Shown: positions 6,079-7,282 of the stretch, piece after piece
Position numbering within the stretch: the stretch's first letter is position 1
How the letters are laid out: every line of letters starts with the position of its first letter
From: Methanobacteriota archaeon
GTDB lineage: Archaea; Thermoplasmatota; Poseidoniia; Poseidoniales; Thalassarchaeaceae
Direction of reading: 5' to 3'
Assembly (NCBI GenBank): GCA_002712575.1
Contig: PATZ01000040.1
Span: 17,440 to 24,721, forward strand
Length of the DNA: 7,282 bases
Translations under genes and position numbers: made by a program
The notes under the pieces: generated by a model
The model's input: only the letters and a program-made list of their open reading frames with translations
Database searches by the model: none
Told to the model about the DNA's origin: nothing

Positions 6079-6998
6079 CTCCATTCATAGCGACACATTT
6101 CACAACGTAACTTACCACTTGATGTTCGGTAGACCATGTCTGAACTGCATGACTTACAAGTAGTACCATCCTTTGGGGGCGCAACATGTAAATTTCCTGA
6201 TGATTTTCTAGAATTATTGGAATCACCGGTTTTCCTAGGTCCGGCACGTTTTCTCTGGTTACGTTGATTACGAGGGTTATTATTTTTATTTGTACGACTT
6301 TCTTCCAATAAATACAATAGAGGTTCGGGTATTGATTCACCGGCTGTTACTAACGGATGAGACTTATATCTTACTAGTTTTATATGCCTGTCCACTATCC
6401 TTCCCAATGGCGCACTCATGGATATATATGTCGCAATCCATGCAGGAAATATCCAAAATACTTTATTTTCAAAATTCCATGTTGCTGACCATGGCGTACT
6501 TACATAATCAACTCTGAAACTTTCAGTCGATGTTGCCATCCAACTAAAAATAGCAATAATGAAAATCATGGTAAACATCATCGGTTTCATCATTGCAGCT
6601 TGCATAGCCATTTGTTCAGGCATCATTTGCATCTGTAATTTCTGCATCTTTTCCGTAGTAGCCATATCTCTAGCCATTCTGGCTTCTCTAGTTTTTTGGC
6701 CTATTTGCCTAGACCTATGAGAATAATGTGCTTGTCTAATTGGATCTAAGAAAAATGATCTTATAATTGTATTAACAATCATTATTGAAGATCCTAAGAA
6801 GAATACAGTAGGGATGAAATATTGGTTATGGAAAGGTAGAATAGGCTCTATTACAGTTCCTGCAGTATCCGATAATGTATCTCTGAAGCCAGGAAAAAAC
6901 ATCAAAAGAACCATCATTCCAATCAAAAAAAGCATAGGAAAAAGCATAGCTGACATAGCTTCAGTTTGGGCATCCCCACTTGGCTCTGCGGTAACCAT
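6075..6998 (-). CDS. DUF106 / EMC3-like membrane protein (Oxa1/YidC superfamily) with C-terminal zinc ribbon
   Basis: Integral membrane protein of the archaeal DUF106 family, related to EMC3/TMCO1 and YidC/Oxa1 insertases, which help insert membrane proteins. Numbered from ATG 6998 (307 residues), membrane helices lie at about 17-35, 60-80, 139-155 and 179-197. A long cytoplasmic helical, Met- and Gln-rich segment (about 88-137, with QMQMMPEQMAMQ) lies between the second and third, as in the family coiled coil. After 235 comes a basic Asn/Arg/Lys-rich linker, likely disordered, then a zinc ribbon with C281, C284, C299 and C302 (CKSC, CEMC). This tail is an addition to the basic family architecture as I know it. 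An in-frame GTG at 7031 would add 11 residues. I prefer ATG 6998 because a TATA-like TTTAAACC lies about 37-44 nt upstream of it. Placement before cmk and cbf5 matches the euryarchaeal cluster. Confidence 0.9.
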   Translation of the reverse strand: MVTAEPSGDAQTEAMSAMLFPMLFLIGMMVLLMFFPGFRDTLSDTAGTVIEPILPFHNQYFIPTVFFLGSSIMIVNTIIRSFFLDPIRQAHYSHRSRQIGQKTREARMARDMATTEKMQKLQMQMMPEQMAMQAAMMKPMMFTMIFIIAIFSWMATSTESFRVDYVSTPWSATWNFENKVFWIFPAWIATYISMSAPLGRIVDRHIKLVRYKSHPLVTAGESIPEPLLYLLEESRTNKNNNPRNQRNQRKRAGPRKTGDSNNSRKSSGNLHVAPPKDGTTCKSCSSDMVYRTSSGKLRCEMCRYEWR

Positions 6999-7034
6999 GA
7001 ATATACGGCCGTAACAATCTAGAATGAACACTTC

Positions 7035-7042
7035 GGTTTAAA
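7035..7042 (-). promoter_or_regulatory. Possible TATA box of the insertase-cmk-cbf5 operon
   Basis: TTTAAACC on the minus strand lies 37-44 nt before ATG 6998 and just downstream of the U8 tract that probably ends the preceding gene. A start of transcription about 25 nt further on would leave a short leader, in keeping with the absence of a ribosome site before that ATG. The match is by eye only. Confidence 0.35.
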
Positions 7043-7046
7043 TGTC

Positions 7047-7054
7047 AAAAAAAA
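7047..7054 (-). terminator. Oligo-U terminator of the acidic-repeat gene
   Basis: Eight T in a row on the minus strand begin 7 nt after the TAG stop at 7062. Archaeal RNA polymerase terminates mainly at such U-rich tracts without needing a hairpin, and none is seen here. It separates the partial gene from the insertase operon. Confidence 0.55.
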
Positions 7055-7061
7055 GGCATTA

Positions 7062-7282
7062 CTATACAAAGGAAAAGCCGCACAAAATGCATTGTGAAGA
7101 GCCGATAGGATTGTCAGAACCACAAGTAGGACACTCTTGTACAGAATCTTTAGTATTGTTAGTTTCTTCTTCTGTGTGTTGTTCTTCAATAGTTTCTTCT
7201 TCTGTGTGTTGTTCTTCAACAGTTTCTTCTTCTGTGTGTTGTTCTTCAATAGTTTCTTCTTCTGTGTGTTGTTCTTCAACAG
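7062..7282 (-). CDS. Acidic-repeat protein with C-terminal zinc ribbon (5' part outside window)
   Basis: The frame is open from the window edge to TAG 7062 and lacks any start codon here, so the N-terminal part lies outside. The 73 visible codons give four 10-residue repeats of the form (V/I)EEQHTEEET, strongly acidic (half the residues are Glu), then the linker NNTKDSVQE, then a zinc ribbon CPTC-x10-CILC ending GFSFV. This frame is preferred over the overlapping basic frame (KNNTQKKKLL repeats) because only it ends in a recognisable domain, and its stop is followed by a U8 tract. The acidic stretch is probably disordered. The short ribbon resembles the C-terminal zinc ribbons common in archaeal and bacterial proteins of many kinds, so the function cannot be named. 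The insertase encoded next also ends with a zinc ribbon, but with a basic linker. Confidence 0.8.
   Translation of the reverse strand, partial: VEEQHTEEETIEEQHTEEETVEEQHTEEETIEEQHTEEETNNTKDSVQECPTCGSDNPIGSSQCILCGFSFV
7161..7280. repeat. Tandem 30-bp repeat, four copies, within coding sequence
   Basis: Four back-to-back 30-bp units (7161-7190, 7191-7220, 7221-7250, 7251-7280) differ only at the last base, which alternates T, C, T, C on the plus strand. The array continues at least 2 bases (AG) to the window edge, so its full length is unknown. Each unit encodes 10 residues of the acidic protein on the minus strand, and the alternating base changes Ile to Val. Because 30 is a multiple of three, copy number can change without a frameshift. 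Confidence 0.97.

Noticed and set aside
6050..6340. Minus-strand ORF of 96 codons overlapping the insertase 3' end
   Set aside because: Alternative frame of the zinc-ribbon tail of the insertase, whose CxxC pairs and junction with cmk establish the true frame.
7019..7279. Minus-strand ORF with ATG encoding KNNTQKKKLL repeats
   Set aside because: It is a shifted reading of the 30-bp repeat. The frame ending at 7062 has a recognisable zinc ribbon, and this one ends in a non-descript sequence inside the neighbouring promoter.
7161..7282. Tandem 30-bp repeat considered as a CRISPR array
   Set aside because: The units abut directly with no spacers and are in frame within a coding sequence.

Overview
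The window looks like a gene-dense, AT-rich archaeal chromosome. The minus-strand cluster DUF106/EMC3-like membrane protein, archaeal-type CMP kinase and Cbf5 (with a C-terminal PUA domain) is a characteristic euryarchaeal gene order, and the tRNA-His and translation signals fit. The mix with bacterial-looking genes (poxvirus/bacterial-type topoisomerase IB, GTP cyclohydrolase II, TusA), the large Ig-like/CARDB surface protein and the zinc-ribbon tails suggest a marine Thermoplasmatota-type archaeon (Poseidoniales/Marine Group II or III). The lineage is an inference from gene content only.

Left part (1-1779, plus strand): the 3' portion of a type IB DNA topoisomerase with all catalytic residues visible, then a small TusA-type sulfur carrier whose best start is not a standard codon, then a complete GTP cyclohydrolase II (RibA, first step of riboflavin synthesis). 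The three are closely spaced and may be co-transcribed. A tRNA-His (minus strand, 1783-1858) faces them, with its 3' end 3 nt from the ribA stop.

Middle (1859-4550): a 103-bp divergent promoter region, then a 790-residue secreted, membrane-anchored surface protein (signal peptide, cadherin/Ig-like domains, CARDB domain, C-terminal membrane anchor), then a 216-bp convergent intergenic region with a strong imperfect stem-loop of unknown function.

Right part (4551-7282, minus strand): an operon reading leftwards, EMC3-like insertase -> cmk -> cbf5, with an ATGA overlap and a 4-nt gap. Upstream of it is the 3' end of another minus-strand gene running off the window. This gene has no start codon inside the window. 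It encodes 10-residue acidic repeats built from near-identical 30-bp DNA units, followed by a zinc ribbon, and a U8 tract just after its stop probably ends its transcript.

No defence system, mobile element or CRISPR array is visible. The items most worth a second look are the acidic-repeat zinc-ribbon protein, the insertion inside topoisomerase IB, the non-standard start of the TusA gene, the zinc ribbon on the insertase, and the structured intergenic region at 4335-4550.
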